Source: Microbacterium allomyrinae (lineage in GTDB: Bacteria; Actinomycetota; Actinomycetes; Actinomycetales; Microbacteriaceae). Taken from it: 64,000 nt of DNA. Position numbers and translations under genes: made by a program. The DNA is taken from positions 1 to 64,000 of the forward strand of contig NZ_JAGTTN010000010.1 in assembly GCF_020682705.1 (NCBI RefSeq). Direction: 5' to 3'. This document shows, piece by piece, positions 1 through 7,741 of the stretch (positions are counted from its first letter, which is position 1; every line of letters begins with the position of its first letter). The notes under the pieces are model-generated. The model ran no database searches. It was not told where the DNA came from and was given only the letters and a program-made list of their open reading frames with translations.

Positions 1-124
1 CGATGACGATGGTCTGCATGTCTCTCCTTCGGTTGAGCCGGCGCGCGATCGCGTCGGCGATGAGGTAGCCCCAGAGCACGACGGATGCCGGGATCCAGAA
101 CCACGCGGGCAGGGTGTCGATCAC
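1..124 (-). CDS. Small membrane protein of the integrated element (3' end outside window)
   Basis: This leftward frame opens with GTG at 122-124, which overlaps the TGA of the preceding gene in a GTGA junction, and runs out of the window after 41 codons. It reads VIDTLPAWFWIPASVVLWGY and continues with a hydrophobic stretch, so one membrane span is likely. An in-frame ATG at 17-19 has a good Shine-Dalgarno (GAAGGAGA) and could be the start of a separate downstream gene instead. No family is recognised. It belongs to the translationally coupled cassette of the element. Confidence 0.4.
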   Translation of the reverse strand, partial: MIDTLPAWFWIPASVVLWGYLIADAIARRLNRRRDMQTIVI

Positions 125-468
125 CAGAGCGCCCCTGCAACCTGGCCTGCGGCGTGCTCGACGAATCCGGACGGATGCTGCACGTCGTCGCGGTGGAACC
201 AGAGTCGTTGCGCGTTGCCGTCGTCCGTCAGGCATTCGGCGTAGAGCAGGTGTGTCTGCCCGTTCTCCCACCACTCCAGCCACAGCTCGACGACGGTCGC
301 TTCGAGGCGAGGCGCGGGCCGCGCAAGCGAGTACTCGAGGGCGGTGCAGTTGCGCGCCGAGTACTCGACGCGCTGCCCGACGCTGAAGACGACGCCGCGC
401 CAGGTGTGCTCGTGTAGCTGCTCGGCGTGGAACATCGGCGATGGGAACCGCGGATCGCGTGGGCTCAT
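121..468 (-). CDS. Hypothetical protein of the integrated element, 115 aa
   Basis: The frame starts at ATG 466-468, overlapping the TGA (465-467) of the upstream gene as ATGA, and ends at 121 in a second such overlap. The protein begins MSPRDPRFPSPMFHAEQ and has a tryptophan-rich middle (VELWLEWWENGQTHLLYAEC) followed by QRLWFHRDDVQHPS. No signal peptide or membrane span is evident, so it is probably a small cytoplasmic protein. Family unknown. The overlaps on both sides are the main reason to accept it as a real gene; a longer reading upstream of the ATG is only a shadow of the neighbouring gene. Confidence 0.55.
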   Translation of the reverse strand: MSPRDPRFPSPMFHAEQLHEHTWRGVVFSVGQRVEYSARNCTALEYSLARPAPRLEATVVELWLEWWENGQTHLLYAECLTDDGNAQRLWFHRDDVQHPSGFVEHAAGQVAGALW

Positions 469-716
469 CGGAGCACCGCCCGTTCGAGCGCGGCTTTGAC
501 GGTCGCGGTCGCTTCGAGGTCGAACGCGAGGGCCTGGTCGATCCAGGACTCGTGCCCGTCGACGAGGACCACGAGCGTCTGGGTTGCGGTGATCACTTCG
601 CGGGCGTCGGCGACATCGGCGGTGGTGATCATCAGCGGGATGGTGTCCTCGGTGAGCGTGATGAGATCCAGCAGCAGCTCGACGCAGGACACCTGCGCGA
701 GTGTGGGCCGGGTCAT
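465..716 (-). CDS. Hypothetical protein of the integrated element, 83 aa
   Basis: The ATG at 714-716 overlaps the TGA of the preceding gene (713-715) and the stop overlaps the next ATG. The protein (MTRPTLAQVSCVELLLDLIT...) is acidic and leucine-rich, with a middle stretch ITTADVADAREVITATQTLV and a helical C-terminus; it looks like a small all-alpha soluble protein. No motif or family is recognised. In-frame sequence upstream of 716 is arginine-rich and antisense-like, so the start is set by the ATGA overlap. Confidence 0.55.
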   Translation of the reverse strand: MTRPTLAQVSCVELLLDLITLTEDTIPLMITTADVADAREVITATQTLVVLVDGHESWIDQALAFDLEATATVKAALERAVLR

Positions 717-1048
717 CGGGTGACCGTCCAGGCGAGTACCGCGATGGTGACGGCGACCATGCCGGCCACGCATCCGCCGGCGGCTGCGAGGTTGAGTCGC
801 CATGTCGGGTCACTCATCAGCCGTGCCAGGCCGCGCGGCTGGGCCGCGTGCCGCGCGGACGGCGTCTCGTCCTCGTTCGGCTGCGGCTCGCCCCAGACCA
901 GCAGCGCCCAATCGTGGGCGAGGTCGATGCGCTCTTGCTCGGTGAGGGGTGCTTCGCGGGTGTGCAGCTCGTGGCACTCGCAGCAGCAGCCGCCGGACTC
1001 GGCGCACGCGAGGTGCTGCCCGTCTCGGCAATCCAGTGTGAGGCTCAT
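713..1048 (-). CDS. Cysteine-rich protein with C-terminal membrane anchor, 111 aa
   Basis: Residues about 7-27 hold a dense cysteine/histidine cluster (CRDGQHLACAESGGCCCECH) that looks like a zinc-binding knuckle. The C-terminal 25 residues (LAAAGGCVAGMVAVTIAVLA) form one membrane span, giving a small metal-binding domain on a tail anchor. The ATG (1046-1048) overlaps the TGA of the rep-like gene as ATGA and the gene ends in another ATGA overlap. Zinc binding and topology are inferred from residues only; no family is named. It could be a regulatory or immunity-type product of the element. Confidence 0.55.
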   Translation of the reverse strand: MSLTLDCRDGQHLACAESGGCCCECHELHTREAPLTEQERIDLAHDWALLVWGEPQPNEDETPSARHAAQPRGLARLMSDPTWRLNLAAAGGCVAGMVAVTIAVLAWTVTR

Positions 1049-1644
1049 GCGCGGATCTCCGTCACGCAGCCGAGACGACAGTGTCGCTCGGTGACCATCT
1101 CATGGCCGCACGTGCCGAGAATCGGCGCGGTGCGCCTCCGAGAGTTATCCACAGGCCTCACGTGAGGTACTTGGGAATCTTTAGATGTTCTTAGATGGTC
1201 TTCTTTAGTCGTCGGATTTCCAGGCACGGTCGGGCCTACGTAGGTTCCACCTACGTAGGCTTTTCCGTCATAGGTGGGAGACGGGCGCTCGAGGCCTGAC
1301 AGCACCGGCGCTGCGGGCGGCACGTCCCACGGGTCCGTGAGGGTCCAGACCGTGCCGCCGAGGCGCCCCCTGCGGCGCTCACGGTGACGCGTGAGGTAGC
1401 CCTCGCGCTCGAGCTCGGTGACCATCGTGCGGATGGCGTCACGTCCCTCAGTGCCCGTCGCAGACAGGCTCTGGATCGATAGCTCGAAGCCGACGTCGTG
1501 CGTCATCAGCTCGCCGAGCAGACCGCGTGCCGCCCGACTCAAGCGCCGGTCACGCAGCCAGGTGTTGGGAAGCTGGGTGAAGTCTCGCTCGAAGCGCATA
1601 CGCTCGCGGTGGAGAACTCCCCCGTTGGGGTTGGTCGTAGTCAC
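1045..1644 (-). CDS. Rep-like winged-helix DNA-binding protein of the integrated element
   Basis: The N-terminal ~80 residues (RFERDFTQLPNTWLRDRRLS, then a helix-rich stretch ending EREGYLTRHRERRRGRLGG) resemble the HTH_36 winged helix found in phage and plasmid replication proteins. The C-terminus carries CGHEMVTERHCRLGC, a possible zinc knuckle. It is the first gene of the leftward cassette and faces the XRE regulator across a short intergenic region. GTG 1644 with AGGA 10 nt upstream is chosen; ATG 1599 is the alternative and would give 184 aa. The 3' half contains a DnaA box and palindromes, fitting an origin inside rep. The initiator role is inferred from fold and context. Confidence 0.55.
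   Translation of the reverse strand: MTTTNPNGGVLHRERMRFERDFTQLPNTWLRDRRLSRAARGLLGELMTHDVGFELSIQSLSATGTEGRDAIRTMVTELEREGYLTRHRERRRGRLGGTVWTLTDPWDVPPAAPVLSGLERPSPTYDGKAYVGGTYVGPTVPGNPTTKEDHLRTSKDSQVPHVRPVDNSRRRTAPILGTCGHEMVTERHCRLGCVTEIRA
1145..1259. other. Candidate replication origin inside the rep-like gene
   Basis: In 115 bp there are a perfect DnaA box TTATCCACA (1145-1153), a 12-bp palindrome CCTCACGTGAGG (1156-1167), an AT-richer stretch with TTAGATG twice (about 1180-1200), and the 10-bp palindrome CCTACGTAGG twice (1235-1244 and 1250-1259), spaced 15 bp start to start. An initiator box, a melting-prone segment and repeated palindromes are the usual parts of a small replicon origin. 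All lie within the coding sequence of the rep-like gene, as lambda ori lies within gene O. Function is inferred. Confidence 0.4.
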
Positions 1645-1727
1645 GTGCCCACGATCCTGTGCACATGTGTACAACCCTGTGGATTGCCGTCGGCGTGTCG
1701 AGATATTGGGCGCGCTACTATCGCCGT

Positions 1728-1976
1728 ATGAGCATGACGATGCAGTGGACGTTGGGCGAGCTATTGGCGAAGTGGCGCAAGGATGCCGGACTCGATCAGA
1801 CGCAGATGGCCGAGCGGGTCGGCGTAGCGCGGAACTCGATCAGCAACTACGAGAATGGGCGATCCGTACCCACGTTCGACGTGGTGGCTCGGATCGCCCA
1901 TGTAACGGGTGGCAGCCTGGATTGGCTTGCACAGATGTGCACCCCCTGGGACTTGAACCCAGAACCCACTGATTAA
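1728..1976 (+). CDS. XRE-family HTH repressor whose 3' end lies in tRNA-Lys
   Basis: 82 residues. A helix-turn-helix occupies about residues 10-65 (LGELLAKWRKDAGLDQTQMA, then RVGVARNSISNYENGRSVPT), matching the lambda-Cro/XRE fold, so it probably represses the divergent leftward cassette. The tail (CTPWDLNPEPTD) is translated antisense through the T arm and anticodon arm of tRNA-Lys; the TAA stop (1974-1976) overlaps the anticodon. A TACTAT -10 element at 1716-1721 sits 6 nt before ATG 1728 and no Shine-Dalgarno is visible, so a leaderless message is likely. An in-frame upstream extension to 1659 lacks any HTH-like sequence and is not used. Confidence 0.8.
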   Translation: MSMTMQWTLGELLAKWRKDAGLDQTQMAERVGVARNSISNYENGRSVPTFDVVARIAHVTGGSLDWLAQMCTPWDLNPEPTD

Positions 1977-2010
1977 GAGTCAGTTGCTCTGCCGATTGAG
2001 CTAGAGGTGC
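1938..2010 (-). tRNA. tRNA-Lys (anticodon CTT)
   Basis: The minus strand folds as a 73-nt cloverleaf: acceptor GCACCTC paired with GGGGTGC (one T-G pair), D arm GCTC...GAGC, anticodon stem ACTGA/TCAGT with loop CTCTTAA (anticodon CTT, 1975-1977), T arm CTGGG-TTCAAGT-CCCAG, discriminator A. A 3' CCA is not encoded. Its 3' half is the junction of the integrated element, whose XRE gene reads into it antisense. Confidence 0.95.
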
Positions 2011-2102
2011 GTTGTTCACACGAGGCGAACGAGGACCAACATTAGCATCACGATCGCGTCTCGTGAAATCGAGGGCCGGACCGCGCCGGTATCGTTGATC
2101 CC

Positions 2103-2930
2103 GTGACCTCCCCTCTCTCGCAGCCGTCGTTCGACACGCCGTTCGAGGGGGATCTGCAGGCCGATCTCGAGTTCGCGCTGCGTCTCGCGGACGCTGCGGA
2201 TGCAGCATCCATGAGCCGATTCGATGCCTCGGATCTCGACATCCGTCTGAAGTCGGACGCCAGTCATGTCACCGAGGCCGACCTCGCCACGGAACGGGCG
2301 ATCCGCGCGCTCATCGAGGCCGAGTGCCCGGGCGACAGCGTGTTCGGCGAAGAGTTCGGGATCACGGGCGAATCGGACCGTCAGTGGATCATCGACCCGA
2401 TCGACGGCACCGCGAACTATCTCAAGGGCATCCCGATGTGGACGACCCTCATCGCGCTCGCGATCGATGGCGTGCCTCGTGTCGGCGTTGCCAGTCAGCC
2501 CGCGATCGGGCGCCGCTGGTGGGCGGCTACCGGACTCGGAGCCTGGACGAACGCTCCCTCGGGCTCACCCAGGCGCCTTGCCGTCTCGGGTGTCGAGACC
2601 ATCGCAGACTCGAGCGTGAGCTTTCAGAGCATCGGGCAGTGGCGAGAAGCCGGCGAACTCGATGCGCTGGAGCGCCTTACGAGTTCGGTGTGGCGCGACC
2701 GCGGCTACGGCGACACCTGGCCCTACATGCTGCTCGCCGAAGGCCGCCTCGAACTCGTCGCCGAGTTCGGCGTGAAGGAGTACGACATCGCCGCCCTGGT
2801 GCCGATCGTGACCGAGGCGGGCGGCCGCTTCACCTCGTTCGCAGGGAACGACTCGCTCGCCGAGCGCTCGTCGCTCGCCACGAACCGGGTGCTGCACGAC
2901 GCCTACCTCGATCTGCTTCACGCCGACTGA
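2103..2930 (+). CDS. hisN: Histidinol-phosphatase / inositol-monophosphatase family protein
   Basis: A 275-aa member of the Mg2+-dependent IMPase superfamily. Metal-binding motifs are visible: GEEFG (residues 82-86), DPIDGTANY (98-106), and a C-terminal YDIAALVPIVTEAGG corresponding to the usual WDxAA block with Trp replaced by Tyr. In Corynebacterium the HisN branch removes phosphate from L-histidinol phosphate, the penultimate step of histidine synthesis, and length and motifs fit it best; inositol-1-phosphatase cannot be excluded. Translation starts at GTG 2103; a TATCGT sequence lies 9 nt upstream and no Shine-Dalgarno is seen. It stands alone, 92 bp from tRNA-Lys. Confidence 0.8.
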   Translation: MTSPLSQPSFDTPFEGDLQADLEFALRLADAADAASMSRFDASDLDIRLKSDASHVTEADLATERAIRALIEAECPGDSVFGEEFGITGESDRQWIIDPIDGTANYLKGIPMWTTLIALAIDGVPRVGVASQPAIGRRWWAATGLGAWTNAPSGSPRRLAVSGVETIADSSVSFQSIGQWREAGELDALERLTSSVWRDRGYGDTWPYMLLAEGRLELVAEFGVKEYDIAALVPIVTEAGGRFTSFAGNDSLAERSSLATNRVLHDAYLDLLHAD

Positions 2931-2989
2931 TCCGCCCGCACGAACCTCCCCGCACGATCCTCCCTCGATCCCTCCCCGGAGTCCCCGCG

Positions 2990-3577
2990 ATGATCCCCCC
3001 ACGCACTTCCCGCCTCGGTGTCGCCGCCGCTGTGCTCGCCCTGACAGCCCTGCTGACGACGGCATGCTCCGGCGCGCCCGAGGGTGAGCCCGAAGCAACC
3101 ACGACGGCGCCGACGGCGACCGCTCCCGCGCCCGCGGCATCGGCGACCCCCGATTCCGAACCGGAGGCGACAGCCGAACCGACCTGCGAGACGATCATCG
3201 GCCAGAGCGTGGTCGATTCGTTCGAGAGTGTCAACTGGACTTCGCAGGCCGAGCCGTTCTACATCGGCAGCCTCGAGGTGCCCGACGGGCTGCAGTGCGT
3301 CTGGGCCGACTTCGAAGGACCCGCGGGCGACCACGGTCAGATGTTCGGGTGGGCCGCCATCTCCGACGCCGATGCCGTCGCCGCGCAGCAAGAGCTGCTG
3401 AGTCAGGGCTGGGTGCGCGAGGAGTCCGATCAGGGCGTCTACATCACCGAGAGCCCCGACACCACGATCGCGACCGACGAAGAGGGATACGGCATGACCT
3501 ACCTCTTCGCCGCCGGCGCGGTGAAGCTCGCCGATACGAAGCAAGGCCTTCTGCTCATCGAGTGGCCGAAGAGCTGA
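2990..3577 (+). CDS. Secreted lipoprotein, function unknown
   Basis: The 195-residue product begins with a lipoprotein signal (basic MIPPRTSR, hydrophobic core, lipobox LTTAC with Cys at about residue 26), so it should be anchored on the outer face of the membrane. A Thr/Ala/Pro/Glu-rich linker (about 27-65) follows, then a compact domain starting CETIIGQSVVDSF with a second Cys in GLQCVWADFEG; the two cysteines may form a disulfide. The domain family is not recognised. The frame is open far upstream but only as a shadow of hisN; ATG 2990 is the first start giving a signal peptide. Confidence 0.75.
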   Translation: MIPPRTSRLGVAAAVLALTALLTTACSGAPEGEPEATTTAPTATAPAPAASATPDSEPEATAEPTCETIIGQSVVDSFESVNWTSQAEPFYIGSLEVPDGLQCVWADFEGPAGDHGQMFGWAAISDADAVAAQQELLSQGWVREESDQGVYITESPDTTIATDEEGYGMTYLFAAGAVKLADTKQGLLLIEWPKS

Positions 3578-3584
3578 TGCTCGG

Positions 3585-4781
3585 TCAGGCCGCGGCCTCC
3601 TCCGACTGAATCAGCTGTCCGAGGGCGCAGCGGTACTCCGCGATCATGCGATCGCGACCGAGCCTCGGTCGTGCGGCGAGGGCGGCATCCCGCCAGCTGC
3701 CGCGGTGTTCCAGCACCCGGAGCCACGCCGCGGCGATCTCGTGCGGATCGTGCGGAGTGACCAGACCGATCCCCTCTACGGCTCGGGCCGCGTCGCCGAC
3801 GTTCGTGGTGACGGGTGTCGCACCGCAGGCCGCCCCCTCGAGCAGGCACAGCGGGGATGCCTCGCCGAATGCGCTCGTGAGTGCCACGATGTCGGCGATC
3901 CCGTAGAGCGCTGGCATGTCGTCGCGGATTCCGAGCGGATGCAGGGCGGACGACGGTCCGAGGGACGCGTCCTCGGCCAGTTCGCGCAACGCAGGGTTGT
4001 CCCACGTCATGCCCGCGCCGCACAGTAGGAAGTGGGCGTCGGGCCGCTGCGCCCGGAACACCGCGACCGCCCGCAGGAACAGGCCGGGGTCCTTCATCGC
4101 GTCGAAGCGCGCGACGAAGGCGATCACCGGGGCGTTCATGGGAATGCCGAGATTGGCCCGCGTGTCCGCCTCATCGACGTCGGAGTGCGGGGCGAACCGG
4201 TCGGTGTCGATGCCGTTGGCGACGACGTAGCGGTCGTGCGCGGCGACCCCCGCCCTCGCGTAGGCTTCGCTCGTCGAGTCGGCGCACGATATCGTGGCGG
4301 TCACCAGGCCCGTCTCGGATGCTTCCGCGAGCCATCCCAGCGCCGGTCCGGAGTGCATCGGGTCAGAGCGATGCAGGCATGCCGCCACCGGGATGCCGGG
4401 CATGAGACCGCGATCGCGGAGGGCCAGCAGCAGGCCGATCGGCTGCTCTTTGAGCGAGAGGATCACGTCGGCGCGCCGGACGGCGCGACTCGCGATCTCG
4501 AGCTCGCTCTCGGTGTACGAGAAGCGATCCGGAGGCGCATCGCCGGCGGTTCGTCCGAGCGTCGCCACGTCGATTCCCGCGCGTGCGAGCCGCTGATACC
4601 GCGCGTCGTCCACCATCGGCTGCAGCGTCGCCTCACGACGCGTGCGAGACGCGATGGCCAGCACGTTGTGCACCTGGTCGCCGCCTGCGTGGAGTCCCGC
4701 GATCAGGTCGCTGTGCAGGATTCGCGCGCCCCCGGCGAAGAACCCCTCGTACAGCGAGAGCACTCGCACAGGTCGGCTCAT
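3585..4781 (-). CDS. GT4-family glycosyltransferase
   Basis: 398 aa with the two-lobed GT-B layout. The N-lobe begins RPVRVLSLYEGFFAGGARIL, and the C-lobe carries NGIDTDRFAP, VIAFVARFDAMKDPGLFLRA and the nucleotide-sugar-binding region ALTSAFGEASPLCLLEGAACG followed by PVTTNVGDAA. The E-x7-E motif reads EASPLCLLE. Such enzymes transfer a sugar from a nucleotide donor at the cytoplasmic face of the membrane, usually for glycolipid or polysaccharide synthesis; acceptor unknown. ATG 4779-4781 has GAGAGGTG upstream and is preferred to the longer reading. It converges with the lipoprotein gene, leaving 7 bp between the stop codons. Confidence 0.8.
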   Translation of the reverse strand: MSRPVRVLSLYEGFFAGGARILHSDLIAGLHAGGDQVHNVLAIASRTRREATLQPMVDDARYQRLARAGIDVATLGRTAGDAPPDRFSYTESELEIASRAVRRADVILSLKEQPIGLLLALRDRGLMPGIPVAACLHRSDPMHSGPALGWLAEASETGLVTATISCADSTSEAYARAGVAAHDRYVVANGIDTDRFAPHSDVDEADTRANLGIPMNAPVIAFVARFDAMKDPGLFLRAVAVFRAQRPDAHFLLCGAGMTWDNPALRELAEDASLGPSSALHPLGIRDDMPALYGIADIVALTSAFGEASPLCLLEGAACGATPVTTNVGDAARAVEGIGLVTPHDPHEIAAAWLRVLEHRGSWRDAALAARPRLGRDRMIAEYRCALGQLIQSEEAAA

Positions 4782-5034
4782 CGTGACACCTCTCGGATCG
4801 TGGAATGACCCCGAGGGGCCGATGGACACGTTCCGGCCCCGACGCCGAATGGACCAATGCTCGGGCCTGGGCGCGAAGATGTCGATGAACCCGAAATGTG
4901 CAAACGGTGAACGATACGTGCGCTCCTCTCGCCCCCCGGCCGACGCCCAGCCCTCTCGGGTCGCGCGAGATCAGGCCTGTCGATAGCGTCGGATACACGC
5001 TCGTCCGGGGCGCTGGACGGGAGGAAGATCAGTG

Positions 5035-6360
5035 ATGGATCATTTCGACACGATCGTGGTCGGCGCTGGAGTCGCGGGCCTGACGGCTGCCCGCCTGCTG
5101 ACGAAGGCCGGCCGTCGTGTCGTGGTGCTCGAGGCGCGCGACCGCGTGGGCGGGCGGGTCTCGACGGATCGCCACTTCTACGGACTCGTCACCGATCTCG
5201 GCGCATCCTGGATCCACGGCGTCACCGACAGCCCGGTCGCCGCGGCGGCCGAGGCGTTCGGCATGCGCACGGCGGAGTTCACCGTCGGTGGCTATCAGCC
5301 CGACAGCCGCCCGATCGCTTACTACGGTCCGGACGGCGAGCGTTTGACGGATGCCGCCGCCCGGGCTTTCGCGGATGACATCCACACGGTCGATGCCACG
5401 CTCCTCGCGGTGGTCGCGGACTCGGCTCCGGATGCGTCGTACCGCGACGTCACCGAGACGGCCCTCGCGGCACAGGGCTGGGATGCGGAGCGGACGCAGC
5501 GCGTGCGCGAGTACCTGGAGCATCGGTCGGAGGAGCAGTACGGGGCATGGATCGAGGATCTCGCCGCCCATGGTCTCGACGACGATTTCATCGAGGGCGA
5601 CGAGGTGGTGTTCCCCGATGGCTACGACCGCCTCCCGCGCCAGCTCGCTGCCGCGCTCGATATCCGCCTCATCCACGTCGTCTCACACGTGCGGTGGTCC
5701 GAGGACGGAGTCACCGTCACCACCGACCAGGGCACGCTGACCAGCGACACCGCTGTGGTGACGGTGCCGATCGGCGTGCTGAAGGCGGCTGATTTCGTGA
5801 TCGAGCCGCCTCTGCCCGAACCCGCCGCGGGCGCCTTGAGCCGACTCGAGATGAACGCCTTCGAGAAGGTCTTCCTGCGATTTCGGACCAAGTTCTGGGA
5901 CGACGGTGTCTACGCGATTCGTCAGCAGGGACCCGAGAGCCGGTGGTGGCATTCCTGGTATGACCTGACGGCGCTTCACGACACCCCCACCCTGCTGACG
6001 TTCGCCGCGGGGCCGGCGGCCGTGCAGACGCGCGACTGGACCGAAGAGGAGATCGTCGAATCGGTCCTCGCGCAGCTGCGCCGGCTGTACGGCGACAGGG
6101 TGGAGCGGCCGACTCACGTGCACGTCACGGATTGGCAGGATGACCCGTTCGCCCACGGCTCTTACGCCTACATGACGGTGGGCTCGACGACGGCGGATCA
6201 CGATGACCTCGCGACGCCTGTCGGCGGCGTGCTCCACATCGCCGGCGAAGCGACCTGGACCGACGACCCGGCGACGGTTCCCGCGGCGATGTACTCCGGA
6301 CACCGTGCGGCGACGAACATCCTTCAGCGCGACATCCCGATCGACGAGGTGTGGCGCTGA
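5035..6360 (+). CDS. Flavin monoamine oxidase family protein
   Basis: A 441-aa FAD-dependent amine oxidase. The Rossmann motif TIVVGAGVAGLTAARLLTKA opens the protein, followed by VVVLEARDRVGGRV and the family signature DLGASWIHG. The C-terminal FAD-contacting region HIAGEATWTDDPATVPAAMY is intact. Members oxidise primary amines or polyamines to aldehydes with release of H2O2; the substrate cannot be read from sequence. A strong GGAGGA precedes the start; ATG 5035 is used, with GTG 5032 as the alternative. No signal peptide, so cytoplasmic. It ends at a strong hairpin shared with the converging MFS pseudogene. Confidence 0.85.
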   Translation: MDHFDTIVVGAGVAGLTAARLLTKAGRRVVVLEARDRVGGRVSTDRHFYGLVTDLGASWIHGVTDSPVAAAAEAFGMRTAEFTVGGYQPDSRPIAYYGPDGERLTDAAARAFADDIHTVDATLLAVVADSAPDASYRDVTETALAAQGWDAERTQRVREYLEHRSEEQYGAWIEDLAAHGLDDDFIEGDEVVFPDGYDRLPRQLAAALDIRLIHVVSHVRWSEDGVTVTTDQGTLTSDTAVVTVPIGVLKAADFVIEPPLPEPAAGALSRLEMNAFEKVFLRFRTKFWDDGVYAIRQQGPESRWWHSWYDLTALHDTPTLLTFAAGPAAVQTRDWTEEEIVESVLAQLRRLYGDRVERPTHVHVTDWQDDPFAHGSYAYMTVGSTTADHDDLATPVGGVLHIAGEATWTDDPATVPAAMYSGHRAATNILQRDIPIDEVWR

Positions 6361-6385
6361 CGAGTTCAGCCCCGTTGCTGACGAT

Positions 6386-6422
6386 GGCCCCGGCTACCGC
6401 TGACTTCAGCGGGATCCGGGGC
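6386..6422. terminator. Bidirectional hairpin between convergent genes
   Basis: GGCCCCGG pairs with CCGGGGCC, with an inner CCGCTG/CAGCGG stem and loop ACTT. There is no long T-run, as is usual in high-GC actinobacteria. It lies between the amine oxidase gene and the MFS pseudogene and could stop transcription from both sides. Confidence 0.7.
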
Positions 6423-6438
6423 CTTCTCGTGACCGGGC

Positions 6439-7680
6439 CTACCGATGGCTCAGGTTTCCGACTCGTTCTCGGCGTCTCACGAGCTGGTTGAGTCGCTCGG
6501 ACATGAAGAGGCCCAGTGCGACCAGTACGGCGAGGAACAGCGGGAAGGTCCACATTCCCGTCCACGTCGAGATGGCGCCAACAACGGTGGCGCGAACGTG
6601 GAGCCGGTATAGGCCGCGGCCATTTGGATGCCGATGATGGCCTGCGAGTTGCGGCGGCCGAAGTTGATCGGAGTGGAATGGATGATCGCGGGGTAGATGG
6701 GCGCGCAGCCGAGTCCGAGAACCACGAGCCCCACGAGTGCAAGCACGGTGGTCTCCAGCGGAAGCGCGAGCATGACGACGTCGAGGCCGACCGCCACGAA
6801 ACCACCACGGATCATCTGCTGGTCTCCGACTCGGTCGGCGAAGAAGCCGGCCAAGAACCGCCCCGCAGTGATGCCGAGCAAGAACAGCGAGGCGAAGGCA
6901 GCCGCAGTCGCCGGGGCGACTCCGCGATCGGTGACCAGGTACGTCGATGCCCAGAGGATCGCCGTGCTCTCGAGCGCGCAGTAGGCGAGGAAGGCGGTCA
7001 GGATCAAGACGACGCCGGGAATACGGATCGCCCGCGCGAGCGGGACATAGGCTCTGCCCCGTCCGGACGCCTGATCACCGGCGTATTGCGCTTGGTCGAT
7101 CTCCGCGGCTCGACTGCTCGGAACGATGGGGTTGACCTTGTTCCACAGGGGGATGCTGATCAGCAGCATGAACGTGAGAACGGCTTGGATGAGGCCGACG
7201 ATGAGGTACGCATTGGACCAGCCCGACCCGGAGGCGAGGGCGTAGCTCATGATGAAGGGGCTGATCGACGCGCCCAACCCCCAACACGCGTGCAGCCAGT
7301 TCATGTGTCGGGCGGCATAGTGCACGGCCACGTAGTTGTTCAGGGCCGCGTCCACGGCGCCGGCTCCCAGACCGTAGGGGATCGCCCACAGGCACAGCAT
7401 CCAGAACGATCCGGAGACGGAGAATCCCACGAGTGCCGCCGCCGTCATCCCGACACTGACAGCCGTCACGGCCCCGACGCCGAATCGGCGGGTGACCCGC
7501 TCGGACGCGAGGCTCGAGAAGATGGTGCCGCCGGCGATGATCATCGTGATGATTCCGGCGAAGGCGATGGGGACGCCGAGGTCCTGGTGCATCACCAGCC
7601 AGCCGGCTCCCACGAGGGAGTCGGGAAGTCCCAGGCTGACGAAGGCGATTTAGATGATCGCCAGGAGGAGCGAGCACGGC
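6439..7680 (-). pseudogene. MFS transporter pseudogene (nonsense and frameshift)
   Basis: The largest open piece (6477-7613) encodes most of a 12-helix major facilitator. Two lesions are visible. Near the 5' end the frame reads LLLAII, stop TAA, IAFVSLGLPDSLVGAGW, where the family has Tyr at the stop. Near 6590 one base is lost after TFAPPL; the correct continuation FGAISTWTGMWTFPLFLAVL runs in another frame to TAG at 6439-6441. No start codon remains in frame upstream of the nonsense codon. Intact relatives are often divergent from a TetR gene, and a TetR remnant lies immediately beside this one. Internal re-initiation could make a truncated protein, but function is unlikely. Confidence 0.8.
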
Positions 7681-7741
7681 TGGGTGGTCTGCCTTTCATG
7701 GACATCAGGGCATCACAGAACGCGACCGAACGGCGCGATGA

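Larger units (their letters stand above)
1..1976. mobile_element. Right end of an integrated element at tRNA-Lys (left part outside window)
   Basis: Seen: leftward genes linked by 4-base stop/start overlaps, a divergent XRE regulator, and a junction inside the 3' half of tRNA-Lys. Tyrosine-recombinase elements commonly integrate at tRNA 3' ends and restore the tRNA, and the tRNA 3' end here (1938) faces the element. No integrase lies in the visible part, so it should be to the left if the reading is right. The DnaA box and palindromes at 1145-1259 suggest autonomous replication. Prophage satellite, plasmid-like integrative element and AICE cannot be told apart from this fragment. Confidence 0.6.

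Noticed and set aside
121..813. 230-codon open frame in the integrated element
   Set aside because: Its first 115 codons are arginine-rich and overlap two real genes in another frame; only the part from ATG 468 is supported.
1045..1674. Start of the rep-like gene at ATG 1672-1674
   Set aside because: The extra ten residues (MYTCAQDRGH) lack a ribosome-binding site and lie in the probable divergent promoter; GTG 1644 or ATG 1599 fit better.
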